From NCBI RefSeq assembly GCF_027945075.1, contig NZ_CP116034.1, forward strand, positions 930,001-994,000: a DNA stretch of 64,000 nt. The letters are read 5' to 3'. Below are positions 55,725-64,000 of this stretch, one piece after another. The notes below the pieces were generated by a model. That model saw only the letters and a program-made list of their open reading frames with translations, was not told the origin of the DNA and searched no databases. This DNA comes from Chryseobacterium sp. CY350 (GTDB lineage Bacteria > Bacteroidota > Bacteroidia > Flavobacteriales > Weeksellaceae). A program made the translations under genes and the position numbers. The stretch's first letter is position 1. The number at the start of each line of letters is the position of its first letter.

Positions 55725-56576
55725 ATGACAATTTCAGAATTTAAAAGACATTTTAAAAAAGAACTTTCAGATTTGTATACAGATTCTGAAACCGACTTTT
55801 TATATTCAATTTTTGCTGAAAAGTTGTTAGATTTAAATCAGATTCAACTTAGAATGATGTCTGAAAATGATTTATCAGATGAAGACGAAAGTAAATTTCA
55901 AGAAATAATTTCAGAATTAAAAACAGGAAAGCCATATCAACATATTTTAGGTGAAACCGAGTTCTACGGAATGACTTTTTTTGTGAATGAAAATGTATTG
56001 ATTCCACGTCCGGAAACTGAAGAATTGCTGGAAATTGCAATTAGTAAAATTCAAAATTCAGATTTAAATTCTAAAGGTTTAAAGATTTTAGACATTGGTA
56101 CCGGAAGCGGCGTAATTCCTTTAGTTTTAAAGAAATACTTTCCAAATTCTGAAATTTCATCCATTGATTTTTCAGAAAAAGCATTGGAAGTTGCAAAAAG
56201 AAATGCCGAATTTCATCAGCTTGACGTCAAATTCATTCATTCAGATTATCTGAATTTAGATCTGACCGAAAACTATGATATTATCATTTCAAACCCACCA
56301 TACATCGGGATTGAAGAAGAAGTAGAAATCAAAGATTCTGTAAAAGGATTTGAGCCTAATATGGCATTATTTTCACCAACTTCAGATGCATTAATTTTTT
56401 ATAGAAAGATCGCCAAAGATGCCGAAAAATATTTAAACAAAAACGGACTATTGTTTTTGGAAATTAATCAGAAATTGGGTCAGGAAACTTTAGAATTGTA
56501 TGAAAACACTTTTTCGAAAGCTGAATTGATAAAAGATTTATCCGAAAATGACCGTTTTATTTTTGCCATTAAGTAA
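55725..56576 (+). CDS. prmC: peptide chain release factor N5-glutamine methyltransferase
   Basis: Methylates the Gln of the GGQ motif in release factors RF1 and RF2. The 283-residue protein has an N-terminal helical domain, then the SAM-binding DIGTGSGVIPLVLKKYFPN near residue 120 and the catalytic NPPY (IISNPPYIGIEEE near 190). The gene directly abuts yaaA with no spacer. Four genes, 53638-56576, form one likely operon. Confidence 0.95.
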   Translation: MTISEFKRHFKKELSDLYTDSETDFLYSIFAEKLLDLNQIQLRMMSENDLSDEDESKFQEIISELKTGKPYQHILGETEFYGMTFFVNENVLIPRPETEELLEIAISKIQNSDLNSKGLKILDIGTGSGVIPLVLKKYFPNSEISSIDFSEKALEVAKRNAEFHQLDVKFIHSDYLNLDLTENYDIIISNPPYIGIEEEVEIKDSVKGFEPNMALFSPTSDALIFYRKIAKDAEKYLNKNGLLFLEINQKLGQETLELYENTFSKAELIKDLSENDRFIFAIK

Positions 56577-56600
56577 ATTGTTCTATTAAAAAAATCTTCA

Positions 56601-56632
56601 AAAAAATCGGTTATTTCTAACCGATTTTTTTC
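56601..56632. terminator. bidirectional terminator
   Basis: AAAAAATCGGTTA and TAACCGATTTTTT pair across TTTC. It serves prmC and overlaps the last codon of the rhomboid gene. Confidence 0.85.
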
Positions 56633-57270
56633 TTTATAAATATTTCGTACGATAAATAGAGAAGTGGCAATGCCATAATTCCTATAAACATAGAATTTTC
56701 TATGGCCGCTTCAGGCTGAGTAGCAATTGCATAAACCAATCCGAAAAACGCTCCACCTAAGTGTGCAGCGTGTCCTAAATTATCCCATTGTTTAGGATTT
56801 AGCATCATATAGACTGAGTATCCAAAATATAAAAGTCCAAAAACAAAACCAGGAATTGGAATTGGGATAAAAAACATATATAGACTCATCTTAGGAGCCA
56901 TCGCAATTGCCGCGAATAGCACCCCAGAAACACCACCACTTGCTCCGATTGCCGAGTACCACGGTTGTTTTTGATAAATAAACAGAGAGAAGATGTTGCC
57001 TAAAAGTATGGAACCTATATATATAATAATAAATCCTGCCGCACCAAATCCCTCCAAAATAACCGGTCCGAAGAAATATAAAGTCATCATATTAAACAAC
57101 AGGTGCATCATATCTGCATGTAAAACCCCTGCAGAAAGCAATCTTATATATTCCTTTTTGTTCAGAATTGCGCCTACATTGAATTTATACTGTTCAAAAA
57201 TACTCTGGTTGTTAAAAGCTATAAAGCTGATAATTGCGGTTATTGCTATGATTAATATTAATATACTCAT
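56617..57270 (-). CDS. rhomboid-family intramembrane serine protease
   Basis: A 217-residue membrane protease with six segments. Catalytic S111 lies in GASGGVSG, catalytic H170 in GHAAHLGGAFFG, and HADMMHLLFNM near residue 51 is the usual rhomboid motif. It cleaves membrane-embedded substrates. It lies 10 bases after parC on the same strand, so the group parE, membrane protein, parC, rhomboid may form one operon. Confidence 0.92.
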   Translation of the reverse strand: MSILILIIAITAIISFIAFNNQSIFEQYKFNVGAILNKKEYIRLLSAGVLHADMMHLLFNMMTLYFFGPVILEGFGAAGFIIIYIGSILLGNIFSLFIYQKQPWYSAIGASGGVSGVLFAAIAMAPKMSLYMFFIPIPIPGFVFGLLYFGYSVYMMLNPKQWDNLGHAAHLGGAFFGLVYAIATQPEAAIENSMFIGIMALPLLYLSYEIFIKKKIG

Positions 57271-57280
57271 ATTTTAATTT

Positions 57281-59863
57281 TTAGTCTTCAGTATTCCCGG
57301 CATCAAACAAATCACCAATCGTGCCACCATCTTCATCTGCAGAAGGGGAAAATGGCTCATCATCGACTTCAGGCTCTTCTTCTTCCTCCGGTTCGGGAAT
57401 AGTGACATTAATCGTCTTAACTTTAAATTTTGTAAACTGATTTCCTATTGCTTTTATTCCTTTCACGGCAATAAATTCATCAATATTAATCACTTCAGGA
57501 TCACGTTCTTTTCCTTTATCTTTTGCAAAAATAATTTCTGCAGTTGCACCATTTGAAACCAAAATTCTTTCTATAAAAGATTTCGGATGTTCTGACGGCA
57601 TAAAAGTCTGCGGATTGGTAGTATTCTCCAGCAAAAATCTCTTAATAAAATAAATATCTTTTTCGCCGTCATAATAAATACAGGTAATCGGTTGCTGTGG
57701 CCTCCACTTTTCCAGAATAATATATTCATCATCAAAGCGGTTTCCAAGGTCAAAACTGATCAATTTTGCTTCACCATGAGAATTGACAGTTAGTATCTTA
57801 TCATCACCTTTGAAACTCCCCAGCAAAGTTCCGCGCACATCTGCATTGAGACGTCTCACCGTATCATCAAACCAGATTTTTCTCGGCGCCAAAGTAGAAA
57901 CTCCTTCTTCTTTTAAATCTACTTTTTTCACTGAATATTTGGTTACCAGATTTCCTTTAGAATCCCGGCCTTTGATTCCTATTTCTGAAAAATCAATATC
58001 CATTTTATTTTTTCGGATTCTCGGATTTGGCTTTAAAAGTACTGTCACGGTCTCTGCCTCACCATTCGGATTTGCCGAGAAATAAAGAGTTTCAGAACCC
58101 CGCGCGTCTGAAGCTAACCGATAATCTGTATTTCTAGTCACTCCCGTTACCGAAAAACGCTTCATATAATACGGCCCCTGCATTCCTTCTCGGTAAATCA
58201 TATTATAGACCGTTCTTTTGTCGTTTTTTTTCCAGATAGCAACGTGAAGAATATCTTTTCCGATGAAGGTTTTGGCTTCCACTTTTACGACTTTCATGCT
58301 ACCGTCTTTTCTGAAGGTAATGATGTCGTCAATATCTGAACAGTCAAATAAAAACTGATCTTTTTTAAGCGAAGTTCCAATAAAACCTTCCTCAAAATTG
58401 GCGTAGAATTTTTCATTCGCAACCGCAACTTTTGATGCATCGATGGTATCAAAAATTCTCAGTTTAGTTTTGCGTTCTCGCCCTTTTCCGTATTTTTTCT
58501 GAATATTTAAATAATAGTCAATTGCGTACGTAATCAGATTTGCTAAATGATGCCTTACCTGCTCAATTTTACCTTCGAGCGATAATATATTTTCTTTAAA
58601 TTTATCTAGATCAAACCTTGAAATTCTCTTAATTCTAATCTCCGTAAGCCTAAGAATATCTTCTTCTGTAACTTCTCGTAAAAGATGTGCTGTGTGAGGT
58701 TTTAGACCAATTGCGATTGTCTTCAAAACATCTTCCCAGCTTTTTACTTCTTCTATATCGTGATAAATTCTGTTTTCGATAAAAATTCTCTCTAAAGAAG
58801 AAAAATGCCAGCTTTCCTGCAATTCATTCAACTCAATCTCCAATTCTTTTTTCAACAATGAGACCGTATGATCGGTGTTCATTCGTAAGATCTCAGAAAC
58901 ATTTAAGAACATTGGTTTATCACCAACAATCACACAGGCATTAGGCGAAATCGTCACCTGACAGTCTGTGAATGCATACAAAGCATCAATTGTTTTGTCT
59001 GGCGAAACTTCGTTGTGGAGATAAATCAGAATCTCAACCTTATCTGAGGTATTATCTTCAATTTTCTTTATTTTAATTTTACCTTTTTCATTGGCTTTGA
59101 TGATAGAATCGATCAGATCGCCGGTATTTTTTGAAAAAGGAAGCTCAGAAATCATCAAAGTATGCTTGTCTACCTGAGAAATCTTGGCTCTTGCTCTTAC
59201 TTTTCCGCCTCTGTGACCGTCATTGTATTCTGAAACATCCAGAAAACCTGCCGTCAGAAAATCTGGAAAAAGCTCGAACTTTTTTCCTTTTAAATAGGCT
59301 ACAGAAGCACTGATTAATTCATTAAAATTATGAGGAAGAATTTTTGTGGAAAGTCCAACACCAATTCCCTCAACTCCTTGTGCCAAAAGCAAAGGAAATT
59401 TAACGGGCAAATCTACTGGTTCATTATTTCTTCCATCGTAAGATTTTGACCAGACGGTTGTTTTCGGGTTAAAAACCACTTCCAAAGCAAAAGGCGTGAG
59501 TCTTGCTTCAATATATCTCGCTGCCGCAGCAGAATCTCCTGTATAAATATTTCCCCAGTTTCCCTGCGTATCAATCAGCAATTCTCTCTGCCCGATTCCC
59601 ACCATTGCGTCGGTAATCGATGCGTCACCGTGAGGGTGATATTTCATTGTATTTCCAACGATATTGGCAACTTTATTATATCTGCCGTCTTCCAGCTCAC
59701 GCATAGAATGCATAATTCTACGCTGAACCGGTTTGAAGCCATCGTAAACTGACGGTATTGCTCTATCTAAAATTACATAAGATGCATAATCCAGAAACCA
59801 GTCTTTATACAGTCCTGAAACTTTTTTTAAGCTTTCGCCTTCGTGAGAGTTTTCTTCTATCAT
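57281..59863 (-). CDS. parC: DNA topoisomerase IV subunit A
   Basis: The 860-residue breakage-reunion subunit. Catalytic Tyr117 in AARYIEARLT, RRIMHSMRELEDG near residue 49, and a C-terminal beta-pinwheel with repeats such as GEAKLISFDLGNRF near 700. An acidic tail (EEEEPEVDDEPFSPSADEDGG, quoted in parts) ends the protein. It is paired with parE (60368-62254) across a small membrane gene, which supports topoisomerase IV rather than gyrase. Full length. Confidence 0.95.
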   Translation of the reverse strand: MIEENSHEGESLKKVSGLYKDWFLDYASYVILDRAIPSVYDGFKPVQRRIMHSMRELEDGRYNKVANIVGNTMKYHPHGDASITDAMVGIGQRELLIDTQGNWGNIYTGDSAAAARYIEARLTPFALEVVFNPKTTVWSKSYDGRNNEPVDLPVKFPLLLAQGVEGIGVGLSTKILPHNFNELISASVAYLKGKKFELFPDFLTAGFLDVSEYNDGHRGGKVRARAKISQVDKHTLMISELPFSKNTGDLIDSIIKANEKGKIKIKKIEDNTSDKVEILIYLHNEVSPDKTIDALYAFTDCQVTISPNACVIVGDKPMFLNVSEILRMNTDHTVSLLKKELEIELNELQESWHFSSLERIFIENRIYHDIEEVKSWEDVLKTIAIGLKPHTAHLLREVTEEDILRLTEIRIKRISRFDLDKFKENILSLEGKIEQVRHHLANLITYAIDYYLNIQKKYGKGRERKTKLRIFDTIDASKVAVANEKFYANFEEGFIGTSLKKDQFLFDCSDIDDIITFRKDGSMKVVKVEAKTFIGKDILHVAIWKKNDKRTVYNMIYREGMQGPYYMKRFSVTGVTRNTDYRLASDARGSETLYFSANPNGEAETVTVLLKPNPRIRKNKMDIDFSEIGIKGRDSKGNLVTKYSVKKVDLKEEGVSTLAPRKIWFDDTVRRLNADVRGTLLGSFKGDDKILTVNSHGEAKLISFDLGNRFDDEYIILEKWRPQQPITCIYYDGEKDIYFIKRFLLENTTNPQTFMPSEHPKSFIERILVSNGATAEIIFAKDKGKERDPEVINIDEFIAVKGIKAIGNQFTKFKVKTINVTIPEPEEEEEPEVDDEPFSPSADEDGGTIGDLFDAGNTED

Positions 59864-59872
59864 TACTTCTTA

Positions 59873-60346
59873 CTATCTTCTTTCTTTGTTTGCTTTGATT
59901 ACTTTATTGAGCGAAAATTTGAGGTCGTTGATTTCTTTTTTTGTAAGGTATGAGATTTCATATTTTAAAGTCGTAGATCCGTTGTTTTTGCTGGAGATCG
60001 TCACGTACAATCTCTTGATAAAAAGCATAGTTATGGTCTCAAATTTTATTAATTTATACTTGGGAAATTCATCGCTCAGCGGCTTGCTGAGAAACGGGAT
60101 AATATTCCTGTTTTTGATGTGGAGAGCCTCACCGTCACTGTCGTACTCGAAAATCTGGCGTCCGTTGACATAGAAAGTAATTAATAATATGAGAGGCAAA
60201 ATAATCAAAAGATAGCTAAATCCCCCAAGAATATTAAACTTATATTTTTCTAATATAAAACCTACAACTCCTATACACAGTGACATTAGTATAAGTGTAT
60301 TGAAGAAACTATAGACAGGAGTTTTCTTACGGTTACTTAATCTCAT
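59873..60346 (-). CDS. small membrane protein between parE and parC
   Basis: A 157-residue protein with two membrane segments (about 12-30 and 38-56) followed by a soluble domain of about 90 residues (PH-like strand pattern: ALHIKNRNIIPFLSKPL). No match recognised. It lies 9 bases before parC and 21 bases after parE, so it is in their operon. Function unknown. Confidence 0.7.
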   Translation of the reverse strand: MRLSNRKKTPVYSFFNTLILMSLCIGVVGFILEKYKFNILGGFSYLLIILPLILLITFYVNGRQIFEYDSDGEALHIKNRNIIPFLSKPLSDEFPKYKLIKFETITMLFIKRLYVTISSKNNGSTTLKYEISYLTKKEINDLKFSLNKVIKANKERR

Positions 60347-60367
60347 AAAAAATTAACTAAATTTTCT

Positions 60368-62254
60368 TTAAAGCTCTTCTGCTTCTGTGACAATCTCTTT
60401 GTCACTTATATTTGAATCTTCCACTACCAGATTTTCAAGGATAAAAACCTGTCTGTCCGGAGTATTTTTTCCCATGTAAAATTCCAGCAACTGCTCAATC
60501 GTCTGGTCTTTACCGAGAACGACAGGTTCTAAACGAATGTCTTTTCCGATGAAATTTTTAAACTCATCTGGCGAGATTTCCCCTAACCCTTTAAATCGGG
60601 TAATTTCCGGGTTTTTACCTAATTCATTTAAAGCTTTTACTCTTTCAAGCTCAGAATAACAATATCTTGTTTCCTTTTTGTTTCTAACTCTAAATAATGG
60701 AGTCTGAAGGATATATAAATGTCCGTTTTTGATTACATCCGGAAAAAACTGAAGAAAAAATGTGATCATCAAAAGTCTGATGTGCATACCGTCGACATCT
60801 GCGTCGGTAGCGATAATGACTTGATTATATCTTAAATCTTCAAGACTCTCTTCAATATTCAAAGCTGCCTGCAACAGGTTGAATTCTTCATTTTCGTACA
60901 CCACCTTTTTTGTTAAACCATAACAGTTCAGCGGTTTACCTTTCAAAGAAAATACAGCCTGCGTTTCTACATCTCTTGACTTGGTGATCGATCCCGATGC
61001 AGAATCTCCTTCTGTAATGAAAATCTGGGTTTCAGCTTTTCTCTCTGCCTTCTGATCGTTGTAATGCTGTCTGCAGTCACGTAGTTTTTTATTATGAAGC
61101 GAAACTTTTTTCGCTCTTTCTCTTGCTAACTTCTGAATACCTGAAAGTTCTTTTCTTTCTCTTTCTGAGATCAAAATTTTTCTCTGAATCGCTTCTGCAA
61201 TCTCCGGATTTTTATGTAAAAAATTATCTAATTTACTTTTTAAGAAATCGATAATGAAAATTCTTACCGTCGGACCATTCGGACCGATGTCATTAGAGCC
61301 TAATTTTGTTTTTGTCTGAGATTCAAAAACAGGTTCTTCAACGTTGATAGAAATTGCGGCAACAATAGATTTTCGAATGTCGGAAGCATCAAAATTCTTA
61401 TTAAAGAATTCACGAATTGTTTTCACATAAGCTTCACGAAAGGCATTCAAATGAGTTCCGCCCTGCGTTGTATTTTGTCCGTTAACGAAAGAAAAATACG
61501 TTTCCGTCTGCGATTTGTCTGTATGCGTGACTGCCAATTCTATATCATTGTCTCTCAAATGAACGATCGGATACAGTACATCACTCTCCAACTCTTCTTC
61601 CAACAAATCTTTAAGACCGTTTTCAGAATAAAAAGTTTCACCGTTAAAAAGAATTTTCAAACCGGGATTCAGGTAAGAATAATTACGGAGCATTCTCTCA
61701 ATATATTCTTTTCTGAATTTAAAATGAAGGAAAATATCTGCATCCGGCACAAAAGAAATCTCCGTTCCATTTCTGTCTGAAGTGTCTTTTTCTGCATGAT
61801 CTTCGGTGATCATCCCTCTCGAAAATTCCGCCATTTTCATCTTCCCTTCACGGAAAGAGCGAACTCTGAAATAGTCTGAAAGCGCATTCACCGCTTTGGT
61901 GCCGACGCCATTCAAACCAACTGATTTCTTAAAAGCTTTGCTGTCGTATTTACCACCGGTATTCATTTTTGAAACGGCATCTACGACTTTTCCTAACGGA
62001 ATTCCACGACCAAAATCACGGATCGTCACTTTTCCGTCATCCACTTTTATTTCTATCCTCTTGCCAGACTTCATCCTAAACTCATCAATCGAGTTATCGA
62101 GAATCTCTTTAAGTAAAATATAAATACCATCGTCCGCAGACGAGCCATCGCCCAACTTCCCGATATACATTCCGGGGCGCAGACGGATATGCTCCTGCCA
62201 ATCGAGGGTTCTGATGTTATCTTCGGAATATACAGGGTTTATTTCTTGTGACAT
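60368..62254 (-). CDS. parE: DNA topoisomerase IV subunit B
   Basis: The 628-residue ATPase subunit. GHKL motifs [10 protein letters not shown] and [23 protein letters not shown] (in parts) form the ATP site, a transducer domain follows, and TOPRIM motifs EGDSASGS and [10 protein letters not shown] give the metal site. With parC it decatenates chromosomes. Head of the group parE, membrane protein, parC, rhomboid. Confidence 0.96.
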   Translation of the reverse strand: MSQEINPVYSEDNIRTLDWQEHIRLRPGMYIGKLGDGSSADDGIYILLKEILDNSIDEFRMKSGKRIEIKVDDGKVTIRDFGRGIPLGKVVDAVSKMNTGGKYDSKAFKKSVGLNGVGTKAVNALSDYFRVRSFREGKMKMAEFSRGMITEDHAEKDTSDRNGTEISFVPDADIFLHFKFRKEYIERMLRNYSYLNPGLKILFNGETFYSENGLKDLLEEELESDVLYPIVHLRDNDIELAVTHTDKSQTETYFSFVNGQNTTQGGTHLNAFREAYVKTIREFFNKNFDASDIRKSIVAAISINVEEPVFESQTKTKLGSNDIGPNGPTVRIFIIDFLKSKLDNFLHKNPEIAEAIQRKILISERERKELSGIQKLARERAKKVSLHNKKLRDCRQHYNDQKAERKAETQIFITEGDSASGSITKSRDVETQAVFSLKGKPLNCYGLTKKVVYENEEFNLLQAALNIEESLEDLRYNQVIIATDADVDGMHIRLLMITFFLQFFPDVIKNGHLYILQTPLFRVRNKKETRYCYSELERVKALNELGKNPEITRFKGLGEISPDEFKNFIGKDIRLEPVVLGKDQTIEQLLEFYMGKNTPDRQVFILENLVVEDSNISDKEIVTEAEEL

Positions 62255-62266
62255 AAATTATTTCAG

Positions 62267-62295
62267 CAAACATACAAAAATACGAAATCGCGCAA
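62267..62295 (-). promoter_or_regulatory. parE promoter
   Basis: On the - strand TTG (62293-62295), an 18-base spacer and TATGTTTG (62267-62274). A second box, TATTTTTG, follows at 62275-62282. Confidence 0.6.
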
Positions 62296-62439
62296 AAATA
62301 TCCGAATATTTCGACTCATTTTTTATGATATTTTCTTAGTAAATCATATGTTTTTGATCTCTCAATAAAATTCCTTTGATGATCTATTTTTAAATTTCAA
62401 AAAATACTGTACATTCGAATGAAGTAAAAAATTACGTTC

Positions 62440-63588
62440 ATGATACAACTTCCTTTTTCTAAACTTTCTAACGTGGGAACCACAATTTTCAGTCAGATGA
62501 CCCAACTGGCAAATGAAAACGAAGCTATTAATTTATCACAAGGGTTTCCTGACTTCTTGCCGGACTCCAAATTGCTTGATCATGTAAATCATTTTATTCA
62601 GAAAGGATTTAACCAATACGCTCCGATGGGCGGAATGATAGGGCTGAAAGAAGAAATCGCAAGAAAAATAGAAAAATCTCATCAAGCGATTTATCATCCG
62701 GATGCTGAAATTACAATTACTGCGGGTGGAACTCAGGCTATTTTTACCACAATTGCCACTTTTATTAAAATTGATGATGAAGTGATTATTTTCGAACCTG
62801 CGTACGACTGCTACGAGCCAACTGTGGAACTTTTCGGTGGTATTGTAAAACGATTCGAAATGAAAGCTCCTGATTATAAGATCGATTGGAATGCTGTCAA
62901 AAATTTAGTTTCAGAAAAAACAAAAATGATTATCCTGAATAATCCCAACAATCCTTCAGGAAAAATTTTGGAAGAGAATGACATTCAGGAATTAACTAAA
63001 ATCGTAAAAGACACGTCTATATTGATTTTAAGTGATGAAGTTTATGAAAACATTGTTTTCGACGGAAAGGAGCACTTAAGCATCTGTCGATATCCGGAAC
63101 TTAAAGACAGAAGTCTTTTAGTTGCATCTTTCGGAAAACTTTTTCACGTTACCGGATGGAAGATAGGATATTGCGCGGCTCCGAAAGCTTTGACAGACGA
63201 GTTTCGTAAAATTCACCAGTTTAATGTTTTCTCTGTTAACACACCAATTCAGCTTGCTTTGGCTGAGTACATGAAAAATGAGGAACATTATCTTAAATTG
63301 GATGAATTTTTTCAGGAAAAAAGAGATTTTTTAAGACAAGGTTTAGCAAATACTTCATTTGAATTACTGGATTGCGAAGGAACATATTTTCAAGCCTTAA
63401 AATATGATAAAATTTCGGATAAAAGTGATTTTGATTTTGCTAAAGAACTTACCATTAATCATAAAGTTGCGACCGTTCCATTTTCTTCTTTTTATAAAAA
63501 TAAGCTGAATGAAAACGTGATCAGACTCTGTTTTGCCAAAAAAAAGGAAACTTTGGAAAAAGCGATTGAGAATCTTTCAAAAATATAA
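62440..63588 (+). CDS. pyridoxal-phosphate aminotransferase (methionine/kynurenine type)
   Basis: A 382-residue class I aminotransferase. Motifs: SQGFPDFLPDSKLL at the start, NNPNNPSGKILEENDI near residue 167, SDEVYENIVFDG near 198, and the PLP lysine in SFGKLFHVTGWKIGY near 230. It resembles E. coli YbdL and KAT-type enzymes that transaminate methionine, aromatic or kynurenine substrates. It diverges from parE. Confidence 0.92.
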   Translation: MIQLPFSKLSNVGTTIFSQMTQLANENEAINLSQGFPDFLPDSKLLDHVNHFIQKGFNQYAPMGGMIGLKEEIARKIEKSHQAIYHPDAEITITAGGTQAIFTTIATFIKIDDEVIIFEPAYDCYEPTVELFGGIVKRFEMKAPDYKIDWNAVKNLVSEKTKMIILNNPNNPSGKILEENDIQELTKIVKDTSILILSDEVYENIVFDGKEHLSICRYPELKDRSLLVASFGKLFHVTGWKIGYCAAPKALTDEFRKIHQFNVFSVNTPIQLALAEYMKNEEHYLKLDEFFQEKRDFLRQGLANTSFELLDCEGTYFQALKYDKISDKSDFDFAKELTINHKVATVPFSSFYKNKLNENVIRLCFAKKKETLEKAIENLSKI

Positions 63589-63672
63589 TAGTTGAGAATT
63601 ATTAAAAATCACAGAAGTATTTTTGACTTATACTGAAGATGGCAAATTACATACTACAGATGTTTAAAAAAT

Positions 63673-63703
63673 AAAAAAAGCGCTTTCAAATGAATGAAAG
63701 CGC
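63673..63703 (-). terminator. ychF terminator
   Basis: GCGCTTTCA and TGAAAGCGC form a 9-bp stem with an adjacent A run that is a T tract on the - strand. Confidence 0.8.
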
Positions 63704-63737
63704 CTTTAAAATACTATATAACTAACTTTTAATATTT

Positions 63738-64000
63738 TTAAACATTAAATCTGAAGTGCATAATATCACCGTCTTGCACGATGTATTCTTTTCCTTCAAC
63801 AGAAAGCTTTCCAGCTTCCTTTACTTTCGATTCTGTACCGTACTGTACATAATCATTGTATTTTATAACCTCAGCGCGGATAAAACCCTTTTCAAAATCA
63901 GTATGAATCACACCTGCAGCTTGAGGAGCCGTCCAGCCTTGCCCGATTGTCCAGGCTCTCACCTCTTTTACTCCAGCTGTAAAATATGTTTGAAGTTTTA
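63738..64000 (-). CDS. ychF: YchF-family GTPase/ATPase (C-terminal part, runs off window)
   Basis: The window holds the last 87 codons of a conserved ribosome-associated P-loop ATPase. The end is the TGS-like domain with [14 protein letters not shown] (read through 64000), then [20 protein letters not shown] and the C-terminal [11 protein letters not shown]. The N-terminal G domain lies beyond the edge. YchF/Ola1 proteins bind ribosomes and are linked to redox response. A terminator follows. Confidence 0.95.
   Translation of the reverse strand, partial: KLQTYFTAGVKEVRAWTIGQGWTAPQAAGVIHTDFEKGFIRAEVIKYNDYVQYGTESKVKEAGKLSVEGKEYIVQDGDIMHFRFNV

Overview
The window looks like the chromosome of a low-GC flavobacterium of the Chryseobacterium type (Bacteroidota, Weeksellaceae). 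This is inferred from gene families and signals, not from a database search. GLPGLI-family proteins, M56/BlaI pairs and flavobacterial-style RND genes are present. Shine-Dalgarno sequences are weak or absent. Many promoters fit the Bacteroidota pattern TTG-N18/19-TAnnTTTG, for example at tetR, lpdA, blaI, parE, tatC and the tRNA cluster. Genes are tightly packed, and converging genes usually share a hairpin terminator.

Layout. 1-6.3 kb: an amidoligase cluster on the + strand, made of two ATP-grasp ligases, a COG4947-like esterase, a YbdK-type carboxylate-amine ligase, a class I glutamine amidotransferase and a third probable ATP-grasp protein. 6.4-11.1 kb: a complete cyanophycin set, with cphA on the - strand and divergent cphB plus an isoaspartyl peptidase on the + strand. 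Together these can make, cut and recycle an Asp/Arg polymer beside a peptide-bond-forming cluster of unknown product. This is the most interesting block. 11.2-16.8 kb: small envelope protein, methyltransferase, hisS, HRDC protein, ssb and an acyl-CoA-dehydrogenase-like gene. The last shares an operon with a PnuC-type thiamine transporter under a TPP riboswitch (17.4 kb). 17.7-23.2 kb: HPP membrane protein, epimerase-like protein, NudK, a J-domain/KTSC protein, an AraC regulator and secreted proteins. 23.45-23.79 kb: a GC-rich, structured element of unknown nature.

23.9-30.3 kb: a TetR-controlled tripartite RND efflux operon. 30.4-38.9 kb: CvfB-like protein, lpdA, a glycosyltransferase, recQ with a previously uncalled 38-residue membrane ORF behind it, an arabinose-5-phosphate isomerase and tatC. 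39.0-41.3 kb: a four-gene overlapping module (DoxX-like, DUF2071, membrane methyltransferase, membrane protein). 41.3-45.6 kb: M1 and M61 metallopeptidases around an orphan secreted protein. 45.7-51.7 kb: a five-gene operon (BlaI, two tandem M56 peptidases, two GLPGLI proteins) with a BlaI operator that contains the promoter -7 box. 53.2-53.5 kb: three tandem initiator tRNA genes in 112-nt repeats. 53.6-56.6 kb: YrdC/Sua5-family protein, CPBP protease, YaaA, PrmC. 56.6-62.3 kb: rhomboid protease, parC, a small membrane protein, parE. 62.4-64.0 kb: an aminotransferase and the 3' part of ychF, which runs off the window.
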